Source: Arenicola marina
Taxonomy: Eukaryota; Annelida; Polychaeta; Arenicolidae
NCBI GenBank assembly: GCA_964019135.1
Contig: OZ025257.1
Coordinates: forward strand, 11,993,971-12,057,970
Length of the DNA stretch: 64,000 bases
Reading direction: 5' to 3'
Under the pieces are notes generated by a model, which worked only from the letters and a program-made list of their open reading frames with translations, made no database searches and was not told the origin of the DNA. The position numbers and the translations under genes are program-made. The first letter of the stretch is position 1, and the number at the start of each line of letters is the position of its first letter. Positions 35,915 to 48,062 of this stretch are shown here, in pieces.

Positions 35915-36175
35915 GTGATTAAGTCTGTAATTCTGGTAATATTGTAGATAAAATCAGGTGGCTTGGGTTTAAGGGACAAATGACAGTAGCAGGCAGAGGA
36001 AATAAAGGAAGCGATACTTCTTACAACAGGTGTAATTGTTGTGTTATATAAGCGATAATTCTTTATATAATTTCTATTTATCCCAGTTGTTGGGGGTCGA
36101 AAAATGCGCTATATATTTGTTTCAAAGGTTGTTTCCTTATATTTCAGGAAAGCGCCTTAAAATACTCCTGGCAAG

Positions 36176-38256
36176 ATGTCGGTCTTTACATGTGTCTTGT
36201 TGATGACCTGTGTTTGCGCCGCCCTCAGTCTGACGAACGAAACGCTGACCTGTTATGAGTGCTTTCGTCTACCTGCGGCTGCGTGTGATAGCAGCGAGAC
36301 TTGTGATACATATGGAGGTTGCTACGTGTCCATTTTCACAGGACCGGACGGTCAGTTTCTGCTTCTTGGACAATATATATGTTTCTCTTTGTTCGGGCAA
36401 TCTCCGACTACATATACATGTTAGCATAATGGTAGTTACTTTTAAGATTTAGCACAGGCTGGTTGATTAACATTATAGGCAATAAATAATAGTGTAGTAT
36501 AATTAATACCGGCCACAAACTTCTGTTTTCACTTCACGCAATATACCCAATATAGATATAATATATGTATCCTTTCACAAGCATCTTGGAATTACGTTAA
36601 AAGTGACTTGTCATGGTATTTGAATAGTAAGGAGATTCTTAGGAAAGCTAATACCAGAGTAGACTCGCTTGTTCCGCTAAAGTGGAAACTGGATCGAAAA
36701 ACTCTTGACCTGATTTATAGAACTTTTATCAGGCCAACGATGGAATTTGGAAGTGTGGTGTGGAGCAACTGTAGCGATGCCGAGGCCGAAATGCTAGAAC
36801 AAGTCCAATACCGAGCTGCCAAAATTGTCAGCGGTGCAATTAAGGGGACGGGACGTAATACAGTTTATGAAGAGTTGGGTTGGGAAACACTGGCACAGAG
36901 GCAAAAGAGAAGCCAGATTGTTCTAATGCACAAAATTGTTCACGGGTCAGCACCGGTATACTTACGTGAATTGCTTCCACCATTAGTGTCCCAGCGGAAT
37001 CCATATAAAAGATCAGGTCAGAATTATCTCAGACCGTGGGGAATTCAAAAAGCATCTATAGCGGGGACGAAACCAAAAGTTAAACTGTTGAAATGTATGG
37101 GAACCAGGGCATTCTCCATTATTCACGCTCAGCTTAGGATGCGTTGTAGCCCGCTCAGTGCTGACTTGTGTCGTATGCACATAATAGATTCACCAATATG
37201 TCAGTGTGGGCATTTATACGAAGACGCTGAACACTATTTTTTCTGTTGTCTGTTATATGTCAAAGCTCGACGTCAATTGTCTTCAATTCTTGTTCCACCC
37301 AGAGCATATAATATACACTCGATTCTTCACGGTCCAGATAACGTGCATGCACGTATTACCATGGAAGTTCAAATTTGTGTTCAAAATTTTATGATAGAAA
37401 GCGGACGCTTTGATGTTTCATCTAGACGAAACAAGCACATATAAACAGTATGACAAAATTGGTCGCTAACGTGTAATGTAACTATTAGATGTCAGTTGTT
37501 AGACTACAGCCTTGAATATTAGTATATGTCATTGTTGCTATGTTTTCTCCACTAAGTTGTCCAGCGGTTCACCAGCAAACCCGTTTATACCCACGAGAGG
37601 ATTGTATCAGATTTTTCGGTTTATCTAATCGTATTTAAATAATATGTATAAACCAATAGATATAACGCAATCTATGTATGCTTAAGAGATAATAGCCACC
37701 GCTTCCTACGCCATGCGTATGTTGCAGACCTTAATTACAAGATGTGCAGTAAGTATAACTGCACTTTCCTGCCCATGAATATATTCACACCAAGACCGCG
37801 GGGGAGGGGGGGTTGGGGATTTGTCACTCACGGGCTCAGCGAACATTCGTTGATTCTCTGACGACAGAGGGGGTGATGTCTCTTATGACTATCATGAATG
37901 GCATAACGGGCACCGAAAGCGAAATAAGTTCATCTCATTGGCGTATGATTAATCTAATTTATGTGACACATTTTGACCGCTAAATCGTTCTCAAATTTAT
38001 CTCGCACTGTAATTTTTCAGGCTCCATGGGAGTAAGAGGCTGTCTCTCCACCGGTTCGAGCGGATGTATGCTAATAGGAGATGAAATAAATCGGATGAGC
38101 ATTTGTTATTGTGAGACAAATCTCTGTAACGATGAACCTGATGAACCTGATGAACCTGATGAACCTGTTCAATGTGGGGCTCCAACGCTATTTCGGATTT
38201 CCTCATTCGTCCTATCTGCTGTCTTTGCCGCCGCTGTACTAATGATGGTGGTGTGA
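36176..38256 (+). CDS. Ly6/uPAR-domain GPI-anchored protein, gene 4
   Basis: Coding exons are 36176-36350 and 38021-38256 with a phase-1 intron (donor GTCAGT; acceptor TTTTTCAG), 136 residues. The signal peptide is MSVFTCVLLMTCVCAALS, then LTNETLTCYEC. The NET sequon just before the first domain cysteine is shared in kind with gene 5 and absent in genes 1-3. Domain cysteines are TCYEC, AC, TC, GC, GC, GC, CYC, LCN, plus one extra cysteine in the stalk (VQCG). The stalk starts with four DEP tripeptides, coded by a 9-bp tandem repeat. A hydrophobic tail ends LMMVV. The intron contains a LINE fragment (36575-37444). Subgroup with gene 5. Confidence 0.87.
36575..37444 (+). mobile_element. LINE reverse-transcriptase C-terminal fragment in the gene 4 intron
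   Basis: An open frame of nearly 280 codons begins after one frameshift inside the HLGITL...SDLSW motif. It covers the thumb and tail: KLDRKTLDLIYRTFIRPTME, FGSVVW, VQYRAAKIVSGA, then the zinc-like SPICQCGHLYEDAEHYFFCC and a stop at 37444. Endonuclease and catalytic palm are missing. The long intact frame suggests a fairly young 5'-truncated insertion, in the same orientation as gene 4. CR1/Jockey-type by its motifs. Confidence 0.85.
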
Positions 38257-39310
38257 CAATGATGCATGGTTATACGACCTCGTGGATGTCAGTATAATTT
38301 GCGAGGAAACAAAACAGGTTTAAACTGATATGTACTCTTTATAATTTTCTGTGTTGGAAGATAATTCTATTGATATGCTTATGCTACCATCAAATGGTTA
38401 TTTAACCACCTTATGAAACACAAGCTGAGGCCAAACAATTTCACTTTGTATATGGAATTATATATGGAACCAACAACAGTGTATTATGTATTAAGTATTC
38501 GTGTGGATGGTTTTAATGTATGATGTGGGAACCCCTTCGTGCGTTGACTGTCATCTACCACGCACGCTGCCAGTCTTGAGAGTCTAATATCATAAGCCAA
38601 GAATATGTGTTCCATCAGTCACTAGAAAAAAAATGTAAAACGTAAATGTAAAACGGTAGTTGCTTCATAATTTATTGTACACAAATATGCGAAGTGTGTC
38701 TTCATTACTTATTTACTACCGATTGCATTGCACTATTGCTTGGTAGACAGAGTGTTTACTTATTATAGTGGTACGTTACATGAAAAAAGAACCAGGTAAC
38801 AGGGAACAAGTACCCACATCCCTCTTTGGGCTTATCTGTCACTTTAAAGAATGAACTGCATTGATATATAAGCGTGAGTACATTAACTAAATACATTATG
38901 CCGGAAATGGGTCGATGTCAGTTATAAAGTCATAAAGTATGTAGCGGTCAAATATTACTCCGTTTGATGCTGTCACTGGTAAGCTAAATATGGGTGCAAT
39001 AATGATATTACTAAGTAAAAAAGTTCCCTTGCACTCTTAAAACGATATGGATTGTCATGTCATTTGATACCTGGAAATATATTACATCATCTACTTCAGC
39101 ATATATGGGTTCATTTTTACCTTATCATTTTTAAAATAAAGAAATACCGTTGAGATCTTGGAAACCATCATTATCTGTTTATCACGCTTTATCCTTCAAG
39201 AACTGACTTTTTCCTAAGATGTTTTTCTTTATGGGTACCTTGTCTCTATCGGGTCATTACAGCTAACCCTGCGTCCTTCGTGGCTTTAATTAAAGAAGAT
39301 GAAGATTGAT
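38257..39310 (+). other. 3' flank/UTR of gene 4, shared with genes 1, 3 and 5
   Basis: GTATGATGTGGGAACCC (38518), TTATTTACTACCGATTGCATT (38710), AATATGGGTGCAATAATG (38985) and the AATAAAG at 39138 each have counterparts in order after genes 1, 3 or 5. AATAAA near 39138 is a candidate polyadenylation signal for a long 3' UTR. Confidence 0.5.
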
Positions 39311-39879
39311 GCTCGCTCGGTACATATGACTCTCGTAGAATGTTTTCATTTCTTTCCTACCTCCATTGTAGTCAAAGAAGACCAGGCAATAAACCTCATT
39401 CTGTGAAAAAAATCATAATATTATTGTTCTTGACGCAACTAATAAAGACTACTTGAAGAAAATGTGTCCGATGACCTCATTTTTCGAATCAACGCGACGG
39501 GTTTATTCTTTTGGATAAAGATACACTGACATAATGTCCATGCTCTTGTACATAACGTAAATATTAGCACCATCTACAGTGACACCCCGCCGTAAGACCA
39601 CCCCGGGTAGTATCATCACCCCGCTTCTTTTTACCCAAAAGAAAGCAACAAGTCCATAACAAAAATGCTGATATACAAGTTCGTCACATTATATCACAAT
39701 TTAGTTAAACTTCAAAGAGTTGAGAGAGGATCCCATTACTTTGCAAAGTTGGAGATTTTGGACGTGTACTATTATAATAGTGTTTCTAATGCCGATGAAA
39801 TTCGGAGCTATATTCATCCATTTACATATATAGATATATACTTCTTGGTTATTAAAAATACATGATTAATGAGTTGGCT
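39311..39879. other. No gene recognised
   Basis: Unassigned DNA; a 66-codon frame (39665-39865, +) has no recognisable motif. Confidence 0.4.
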
Positions 39880-40400
39880 TTATAAGGTCTTGCGTTCACC
39901 CAATATACATGACTGAAAATCAACTGGTAAGGATATATTGCACGACTCATTTAACTAAAGTACCAAAAGAGGCCACAAAGGCTTTATATGCCGGCAACTA
40001 AACAACAAATGCTCTAAAGTTTCTAGTTCGCTTCGAATCCGCAAAAATCACATCTATCATTGGGTTTCAACTTACATTATAAAGAAAAATATTCGTCACA
40101 AGTGCTCGATGTAAGATTAAGTACTGGAAGCTTGTCGTACTTTAATTGATGGAGCAGTGCAAGGGCAAAGTATATATTTTTTGGACCCCATTAGCCGCTA
40201 TCTATTTACTCGTTCAATACTTCTGCCCACTTTTCTTCATTCTTTACATGATATTCCAAGGACCCAACCAGTTTTCTAAAAAAATATTTGCATAGGTGTT
40301 GTGAATTTAAAATAGACGAAAGATCATTAATATACACATCAAATAAGCTCGTGTTTTCGCTTTCAAAGATTATCCTTTTTCATAAATTACGAGTTCCAAA
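39880..40400 (-). mobile_element. LINE fragment, zinc-knuckle tail, degraded
   Basis: On the minus strand one reads KPNDRCDFCGFEAN followed by decayed ...SICCLVAG and SLCGLFWYF, equivalent to the zf-RVT tail. Upstream it has SLFDVYINDLSS and NEEKWAEVLNE. Several stops interrupt the frame. An older relative of the fragments at 19.4 and 28.0 kb. Confidence 0.6.
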
Positions 40401-41399
40401 AAACCGTTTGCTCCTCATTTGAGCTCGACCTGTATTTATACCATGCCATAAAGACTTCGGCCCAGATAGGATTTGATACCGTGTGGTGGAAAGTTAGGAA
40501 AAGGGTGACTCGCGGCAAAGCCGTCTGTACCATCTATGAATATGCCATATAATGGTAGGTGTATTAACATGGGATAAGCACAAAGTGCATTGAGCAGGCT
40601 TAAAGGGATACATTTAGTACATATGCAGTAATAATCAAGTATTACGACCCACTACCCCCACTCCACCCACTATACATTCTGCAGAACGAGCGCATCGATC
40701 TATTCACAAGGCGGCCATCGTTCTGTTCTTTGTTAGTAATCCATCACGTGTGTTTAGTCTAAAACACGTGCCTGTGTTGACAGGCAATGAAGTGCATGTC
40801 AACACTCCACTATCTCTGGTTGTGAGGAAGTAACTGGCTTGCGGTTCTACACATATACCCTCAGTGAGTATATTCCACCACTCACCTGACTTACGGTTAT
40901 ACATATGTACCCCCAGTGAGTATATTCCACCACACACATGAAAGAAGAGTATGTACATGAACGGACTGATCTAGGAGGCTAGCATTGTTTAAAGGATGAA
41001 CGGATCGGTGAAATATTTCATTGTCTTACAAATTCCGCACACACACACAGCGGTAGTGTTTCCGTAATGTTAAAAGAAGGCAGGATTTTTCACTCCTTAA
41101 TAAGTGCCAAAGTAAAATGACAGACGTTTGCCACTAACAGTAATATCGAAGAAAGTGTATTCGCGCCTAAAGAATAATATTGACCTGCAGTTAATGATGC
41201 ATTTATTAGAATAAGGGTCGATGATCCGTTGGCTGGTCATGAACTGTTGACCAACAGAAGGATGGGAAATATGATAATCAGCCAGTTGGCCAAGGTAAAA
41301 GGTAAAAACTATAGTACTATTTGGCTATTCCAATCGATTGATCAATCAATATACCAATGTCCGCGTTTGTGATCTTTTTTGTTTTGTTTTCTGCCTTGC
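40401..41399. other. Intergenic, with a repeat shared with 59.97 kb
   Basis: 40741-40890 (CATCACGTGTG, GTCAACACTCCACTATCTC, GGAAGTA) resembles 59975-60100. Within it a 65-bp stretch is duplicated in tandem (TACCC.CAGTGAGTATATTCCACCAC at 40857 and 40910). A CACACACACA run lies near 41040. No gene. Confidence 0.5.
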
Positions 41400-41935
41400 G
41401 GCAACAGGTGCCTTTTTGTCTACTAACTAGACTCCACCACGCACCAGGCAGAATTATAAGCGGTTACCACCCACGTCTATATAACTGTCAGCAAGAACCT
41501 CTCCTTTGAGGAGACGCCCTGATTAACCGTCCCGGCAGGCACGCATGTGTTTTTACACGTCTACATGTTTACAGGTGCGGTTTCACTTCTTTATTCGATT
41601 CTAGTGAGAGAAAAAAACCGTCCTCCCCCACGTCCCTACTAGAAAAATAATGAATTCTTAAGTACTTGCGTGGACCGATAGCGGCAAACTGACAAACATA
41701 ACATTTTTTATAAGCATATTTTTTTCTGAAGTTTCCAACATCGTGTACAGTTATAAATGGCTATCTCGAACATAACATTCGTACTGTGGGGTCACAATCT
41801 CTCTCGTCGCAATCTATCTCGTCGTAATCACTGCCGTGGTCCTCTTCGTGGTCCTTTTAGCAATCCTCTTCGAAATCCTCTTCGCAATCTTAATGGCAAT
41901 CCTTTTCGTGGTCATCTTTGCAAATGGACAAGATT
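41400..41935. repeat. Dispersed repeat with remnant CTTCGTGGTCC units
   Basis: Matches 33770-33850 plus 34985-35050 (GCAGAATTATAAGCG, TTACACGTCTACAT), giving the uninterrupted form of that locus. From 41815 it has degenerate 12-15 bp units (TCCTCTTCGTGGTCC, AATCCTCTTCG), as upstream of genes 4 and 5, but here no Ly6 gene follows. Confidence 0.65.
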
Positions 41936-42023
41936 TTTGAAAGATAAAGGCGGGTACAATTTAAAGCTTTCGTGGGTCTTCCCGTGCGAAAATATCAATT
42001 TCAAATTATAAACGTTTTCCTTT

Positions 42024-43292
42024 AGACTTTCCATAGAATCTTCATAGAATTTCCATAGAATGTCCACAGAATTTCCATAGTCTTTATAGAATTTCCATAA
42101 AATTTCCATAGTTTTCATAGAATTTCCATAGAATTTCCATAGTCTTCATAGAATTTCCATAGAATTTCCATAGAGTTTTCATAGAATTTCCATAGAGTTT
42201 CCATAGAATTCCATAGTTTTCATAGAATTTCCATTGAATTTCCATAGAATCTTCATAGAATTTCTATAGAATTTCCATAGTCTTCATAGAATTTCCATAG
42301 CTTTCATGGAATTTCCAATGTTCATAGAATTTCCATAGAATTTCCAATGTTCATAGAATTTCTATAGAATTTCCATAGAGTCTTCACACAATTTCCATAG
42401 AATTTCCATAGTCTTTATACAATTTCCATAGAATTTCCAGTCTTTATAGAATTTCCAGAAAATGTCCAGTTTCCATAGAATTTCCAAAGAATTTCCATAG
42501 AGTTTTCATAGAATTTCCATAGACTTTCCATAGAATTTCCATAGAATTTCCGTACAGTTTTCATAGAATTTCCATAGAATTTCCGTTGAATTTCCATGGA
42601 GTTTCCATATAATTTACATAGAGTTTTTATAGAATTTCCATAGAGTTTTCATAGTATTTCCATAGAATTTCCATAGTCTTCATTGAATTTCCATAGAATT
42701 TCCATAGTCTTCATAGAATTTCCATAGAATTTCCATAGAGTTTTCATAGAATTTCCATAGAGTTGCCATAGAATTTCATAGTTTTCATAGAATTTCCATT
42801 GAATTTCCATAGAATCTTCAAAGAATTTCCATAGAATTTCCAGTCTTCATAGAATTTCCATAGCTTTCATGGAATTTCCAATGTTCATAGAATTGCATAG
42901 AATTTCCAATGTTTATAGAATTTCCATAGAATTTCCAATGTTCATAGAATTTCCATAGTCTTCACACAATTCTCATAGAATTTCCATAGTCTTCATACAA
43001 TTTCCATAGAATTTTCAGTCTTTATAGAATTTCCAGCAAATTTCCATAGTTTCCATAGAATTTCCAAAGAATTTCCATAGAGTTTTCATAGAATTTCCAT
43101 AGACTTTCCATAGAATTTCCATAGAATTTCCGTAGAGTTTTCATAGAATTTCCATCGAATTTCCATGGAGTCTTCATATAATTTCCATATAATTTCCGTA
43201 GAATTTCCATGGAGTTTCCATATAATTTACATAGAGTTTTCATATAATTTTCATAGAGTTTTCATAGAATTTCCATCGAGTCTTCATAGAGC
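42024..43292. repeat. GAATTTCCATA minisatellite, 1.27 kb, with about 570-bp higher-order duplication
   Basis: Units of 11-14 bp (GAATTTCCATA, GAGTTTTCATA, GTCTTCATA). The variant order from about 42120 recurs from about 42685: CCATTGAATTTCC at 42231 and 42796, and TTTCCAAAGAA at 42481 and 43061, an offset of 565-580 bp. Traces continue at 43470-43500 and, in inverse orientation, at 43905-44035. All frames across it are repeat translations. Confidence 0.93.
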
Positions 43293-43299
43293 TTCAGGG

Positions 43300-43460
43300 G
43301 CCTCCCTATTTTAGTGAATAGCGTACTCGACCGCATATCAATAGGTCATGGGGTCAAATCCGGGCTCGGGCAAATAATCTTGGGCATGTTCCATTCCTGC
43401 ATCCTTCATCGTCCCGAAGGTTCCTTGGCCCGATTTAGCCTTCATGTGCACAAAAGTGGT
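43300..43460 (+). repeat. Possible tRNA-derived SINE fragment inserted in the array
   Basis: GGGGTCAAATCCGGG near 43354 is B-box-like. It is followed by TTGGGCATGTTCCATTCCTGC, ATCCTTCATCG and GGCCCG, which resemble 60375-60440 (GGGTTTGAACCCTGAACACTGG, CATCCTTCATCG). Repeat units lie on both sides. A and B boxes are imperfect, so the SINE reading is tentative. Confidence 0.45.
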
Positions 43461-44440
43461 CTAAACCGCCAACATTTCATAGAATTTCCATAGAATTTCT
43501 AAAGAAAGGGCACGTGGCGGCAGTGTATGGTACAGAGTTTAAGGTCGCCCTGGGTGAGTCCCAACATCAGCTCCGTCTCGGCTGAACGGGCACGGCCGTT
43601 GGGCTAACCTTCACATCTCATGCTGCTAATGTTATTGTCCAAAGGATGGGCTCCGCTGCTACTCTCACTTCGCAGCAGGCAACCGGTGCGAAAGTCAATA
43701 TGCCGGCAAGGCTTCCAACGTTCCACAAAAGCGAAGTTAGTGCCGTGCCATCGGTATCCCTTCATATATCGCTTACAGGAGTCTTCTTAAACAATATATT
43801 CCAGAATTCATCAAACCATTCGTTCGCTTGTCGCGGAGAACGTAGCCTACGTGTGTTAAACCCAGAGCTCGTTGTTGTGCATGCCGTCAGTTGTAAGGCC
43901 GGTATGGAAACTATTCAAACTCGATAGAGACTATGGAAACTCGATAGAAATTCTATAAAAACTCTATGGAAATTCTATAAAAACTCTATAGGAAAACGTT
44001 TAGAATTTCCATAGAAAATAGATAAACCTTTAGAATTGTTTTTAGTAAAATTCTGTAAGATATTTGCCTACGGGGCGTAATGATGTCGGATAAACTTAGT
44101 GCCATTATTCGCGTAATAAATCTAGGAAGAGAGAATTACCTTCATGTATTCTTTCACATAATAGTCCGGGCGACCTATTGATACACCCAAAAACAAATTG
44201 CAATAGTAATCAAATCTTTTTTTTCTTATTCCATATGTATCTAGTAGTGGTGTTTCCAAAATCTACCAAAATCAATTTCTGGGAACATATTTTTAAGGGG
44301 GTGGCTTAATTACTTTACCCTATTAAGCCCCCAAGAAGCAATGTATTTTTACATAAACGAAATGACAGGGAGGCGAGGCAGCTGAGACCCGCACTACGAA
44401 TTGTGACCTGCATACCCATATTTCCAGTGTGCATGATGGA
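43461..44440. other. No gene recognised; inverse array relics
   Basis: A 93-codon frame (43646-43927) is open but without family signs. At 43905-44035 units reading ATGGAAATTCTATAAAAACTC are the complement of the array to the left. Confidence 0.5.
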
Positions 44441-46150
44441 GAGTTATTAAATCTACAAAATGTAACAAACACAGATGAAATATCTTCTATATTAAAGTTT
44501 TTAAGACATTTTAAATTAGGAACCCCTTTTCATGCTTTTCGGCTGTCGATCGACGCAGTGTATTTGCAGGGCGAGCCGGATGGGCCTCCGGTTTGACAGA
44601 CTTTTCGATACATGGTCCGATATTCACAATTCAATCGATTATTGACGCGTTTTATCCTGATCACATTAATAAAATACGTATGTGGGAGGGGAGGGGATGG
44701 GGGGGGGGGATTAAGAAATGATATTTCTTCCTCCACGACCAACAATGTATATTTCATCTCTAACAAATGTAAAATTTCAAGGGGGAAGGGGGGGGGGGTG
44801 GGGTAGGGAGTTTAAGGAGTAAGTAGAGGGGACACACTCCAAGCTAGGGGAGGGCAGACACTCCAAGTTTGGATGGTAATCCCGGTGTTATTGCAGGAAA
44901 GACACCCCAAGTCGGGGCGACACCCCAAGTTAGGGGAGGGAAGACATTCAACATTCGGGGGATGCCCTAAGATACGGGAGCGGAGACACTTCAAATTGGG
45001 GCTCTACCCCAAGCTAGGAAACTGGAGACACCCCATGTTATGGAAGGTTAGACACCCCGAATTGGGGGAGGCAAGACACTTAAAGTTGGGGTGGTAACCT
45101 AACTTAGGGGGTAGGGAGAGATTCAATATTCGGATGGTACCCCAAGATAGGAGAGGGGAGACGCCCCAATTTAGGGGAGGGGAGACGCCCCAATTTAGGG
45201 GAGGGGACACGCCCTAAGTTAGGGGGGGTGTCCCATGAACACCCAACCTTTTTCAAATTCCTAGATCCGCCCCTACTACTGCAAAGAGATCTTTTAGGGG
45301 GGGTCGTAGGCCGACACGTTCGGGGGGGTGGTGTACAAGCCATATTGTGGCAAGTTCTCCCAAGTTAGGAGAGGGGAGACACCCTAGGTTAGGGGAGGGA
45401 ACATAACCCAAGTTGGGGTGGCGCCACAAAATGGGGAAGACACCTCAAGTAAGGGGAGGGAAGACACTCCAAGTTAGTGAAGGGAAGACATTCCAACTTA
45501 GGGGAGGGGAGGCACCACAAATTAGGAAAGGGGAGGCAACCCAAGTTGGGGTGGTACTCCAAGTTAGGAGAGGGAAATACCCGAATATAGGAGTCGCGAG
45601 ACACTCCAAGTAGGGGCGGTGCTTCAAGTTTGGGGAGGGGAGATACCCCAAGTTAGGGGAGGGGAGACGCCCCAAATTAGGGCAGGGAAGACACCCCAGG
45701 TTGAGGTGGTACCCCAAGTTTGGAGAGGGGAAAGGCCTCAAGTTATGGGGGGGGGGGGGAGGGGGGATACCAAAAGTTTGAGGAGGGGAGAGCCCTCAAG
45801 TTTGGGGAGAGGAGAGGCCTCAAGTTATAAGAGGGGAGACACCCCAAGTTGGACCACCCGAACTTGGGATGGTACCCTAAGTTAGAGTGGTATCCTCAAG
45901 TAAAGTTAGGGTAGGCACCCTAAGTCAGAGCAGGGGAGACACCCAGAGTTAGAAGAGGGTAGACACCATAAATTAGAAGCGGGGGGGACACCGCAAGTTA
46001 GGGGAGGGGCGACACTCAAAGGTAGAGTGATACCCAAAGTTACGGGAAGGTAGACACCCCAAGTTAGGGGTGAGGAGACTCCCCAGTTAGGGGAGGGGAG
46101 AAACCCCAAGTTGGGGTGGGAGCCCAAGTTAGGGGAAGAAGACACACCAT
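44441..46150. repeat. Dispersed unit with large CACCCCAAGTTAGGGG minisatellite
   Basis: 44451-44600 matches 29941-30060. After a G-rich interval, the array 44821-46150 has about 45-50 units of 25-30 bp (ACACCCCAAGTTAGGGGAGG). It is interrupted near 45235-45350 by a segment that carries the inverse GGCGGATCTAGGAATT motif. Frames on both strands read as LGCLPSPNLG-type repeats and are not genes. Confidence 0.9.
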
Positions 46151-47261
46151 GTTGAGGATGAGGCACCCTTGATTTGTGTAGACGGTTCACTTATTACAAG
46201 TTAAACGTTGCAGATAGAGATGAATCAAACCGGTATTGGTGACGGTGAAACGGTGAAACTAGAATTTACCATGCCCATCTAGACCGGTATGGCGGTAAAT
46301 CTACCCAAATATAAAACACATACATCGTCGATTAAATTATGGAAATCGGACAATTTATTTAAGGTTAAGGTACAGACTGTCACACTTGAGTCCCAACCGG
46401 CGCGCTGTGCAAAAACACGGTGTCTATCGACAGTCCGAAAACCGAGAGACGGGTCCCTCGTTAAAAAAAACATGTAGAAACTAATATTAAAGATTTTATT
46501 TCTGTTTGTTGTATTTAGTAGACGAAATAACACTCCATTAAATATAGTAGGCGAAGGGTACGCAGGTCTAAATTCGTAGCTGGGGTCTCAATAATTACAA
46601 CGCTTCTCTGCCACGTCGTGTTCGGACAAATACGTAATCTATTCTGGTGTTACGGGGGTAGGGTAAACTACCCGCGTAAAAGTTCCAATGAATAGATTTT
46701 GGTAGATTTTGAAAATGATATTAACAAATACATAAGGAATGATAACAAATAGGTTTGATTACTATTGCAATTTCTTTCGGGTTGAACCCTGATTCAGCAC
46801 AGGCTGCCCGGGCTATAAATTGTACTTCTACAAACCTGCAAACGTACCTGATCATAACTGGCTACGAGAAGAAAAAAAATGGCTCTGTCGAAATACTCGC
46901 TCCATATACGTTCTATGGCAACCACTTGCTCTATAGAAGTATCCGTACATCTTCTAGAGATATAATGTTTTCTATAGAAATTTCTGTTTGCGTTCTATAG
47001 AAAATAATTGTTCTATAGAATTATGTACAATCGTTCTAAGGAAAATCATATTTCTATGGATTTGTCGATAGAAATTCTATGGAGTTCTATCAAACGTTTT
47101 TTCTACGGAACTTTTACGCTATATCCGCGATTGAAAACTGTCAGTAGGCTACGGTAGTGATTTTAAGTTCATTATAAAAATACCGCTACATCTTCTTTAT
47201 TTTATGTACTTAGTTTGTGCTGCCTATGTAGATCTATGTAATAAACAAATATTAAACAAGT
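46151..47261. other. No gene; degenerate TTCTATAGAAA repeat
   Basis: From 46890 to 47110, irregular units around TTCTATAGAAAT and TTCTATGGAA resemble a decayed, inverse-oriented version of the 42-kb array. The 46230-46320 stretch has ACCGGTAT words in inverted order. No coding signal. Confidence 0.5.
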
Positions 47262-48062
47262 TTGACGAGACGGCAAATTAAACATGTTAAAGGAGCAATC
47301 AACCGCCTCGACAGGACGGCAAATTAAACATGTTAAAGGTGCAGTCAGACCGCCTCGACAGGACGGCAAATTAAGCATGTTAAAGGAGCAGTCAGACCGC
47401 CTCAACAGGACGGCACAATAAACCTGTTAGAGAAGCAGTCAGACCGCCTCGACAGGACGACAAATTAAACATGTTAGAGGAGCAGTCAGACCGCCTCGAC
47501 AGGACGGCAAATTAAACATGTTGGAGGAGCAGTCAGACCGCCTCGACAGGACGGCAAATTAAATATGTTAAAGGAGTAGTTAGACCGCCTCGACAGGACG
47601 GCAAATTAAACATGTTAAAGGAGCAGTCAGACCGCCTCGACAGGACGGCAAATTAAACATGTCGGAGGAGCAGTCAGACCGCCTCAACAGGGCGGCAAAT
47701 TAAACATGTTAAAAGAGCAGCCAGACCGCCTCGACAGGACGGCAAATTAAGCATGTTATAGGGGCAGTCAGACCGCCTCGACAGGACAGCAAATTAAACA
47801 TGTTAAAGGAGCAGTCAGACCGCCTCGACAGGACAGCAAATTAAACATATTAGAGGAGCAGTCAGACCGCCTCGACAGGACGGCAAATTAAACATGTTAG
47901 AGGAGCAGTCAGATCGCCTCGACAGGACGGCACAATAAACATGTTAGAGAAGCAGTCAGACCCCCTCGACAAGACGGCAAATTAAACATATTAGAGGAGC
48001 AGTTAGACCGCCTCGACAGGACGGCAAATTACACATGTTAGAGAAGCAGTCACACCGCCAAA
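47262..48062. repeat. 47-bp minisatellite, about 17 units
   Basis: The unit runs AGGACGGCAAATTAAACATG, TTAAAGGAGCAGTCAGACC, GCCTCGAC, with period 46-47 bp and few changes between units. Two diverged units lie 400 bp further at 48455-48562. The gap between holds AT-rich DNA and a run of 21 G (48309-48329). The open minus frames are repeat translations. Confidence 0.93.

Noticed and set aside
35260-35947. Frames of 96-145 codons upstream of gene 4
   Set aside because: They overlap each other on both strands across irregular CTTCGTGGTCC repeats and run into the gene 4 promoter.
44812-46190. Proline/glycine-rich frames (LGCLPSPNLG type)
   Set aside because: Present on both strands and matching the minisatellite period; repeat translation only.
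47262-48062. CRISPR-like array
   Set aside because: The units are tandem without unique spacers, and the genome is plainly eukaryotic.
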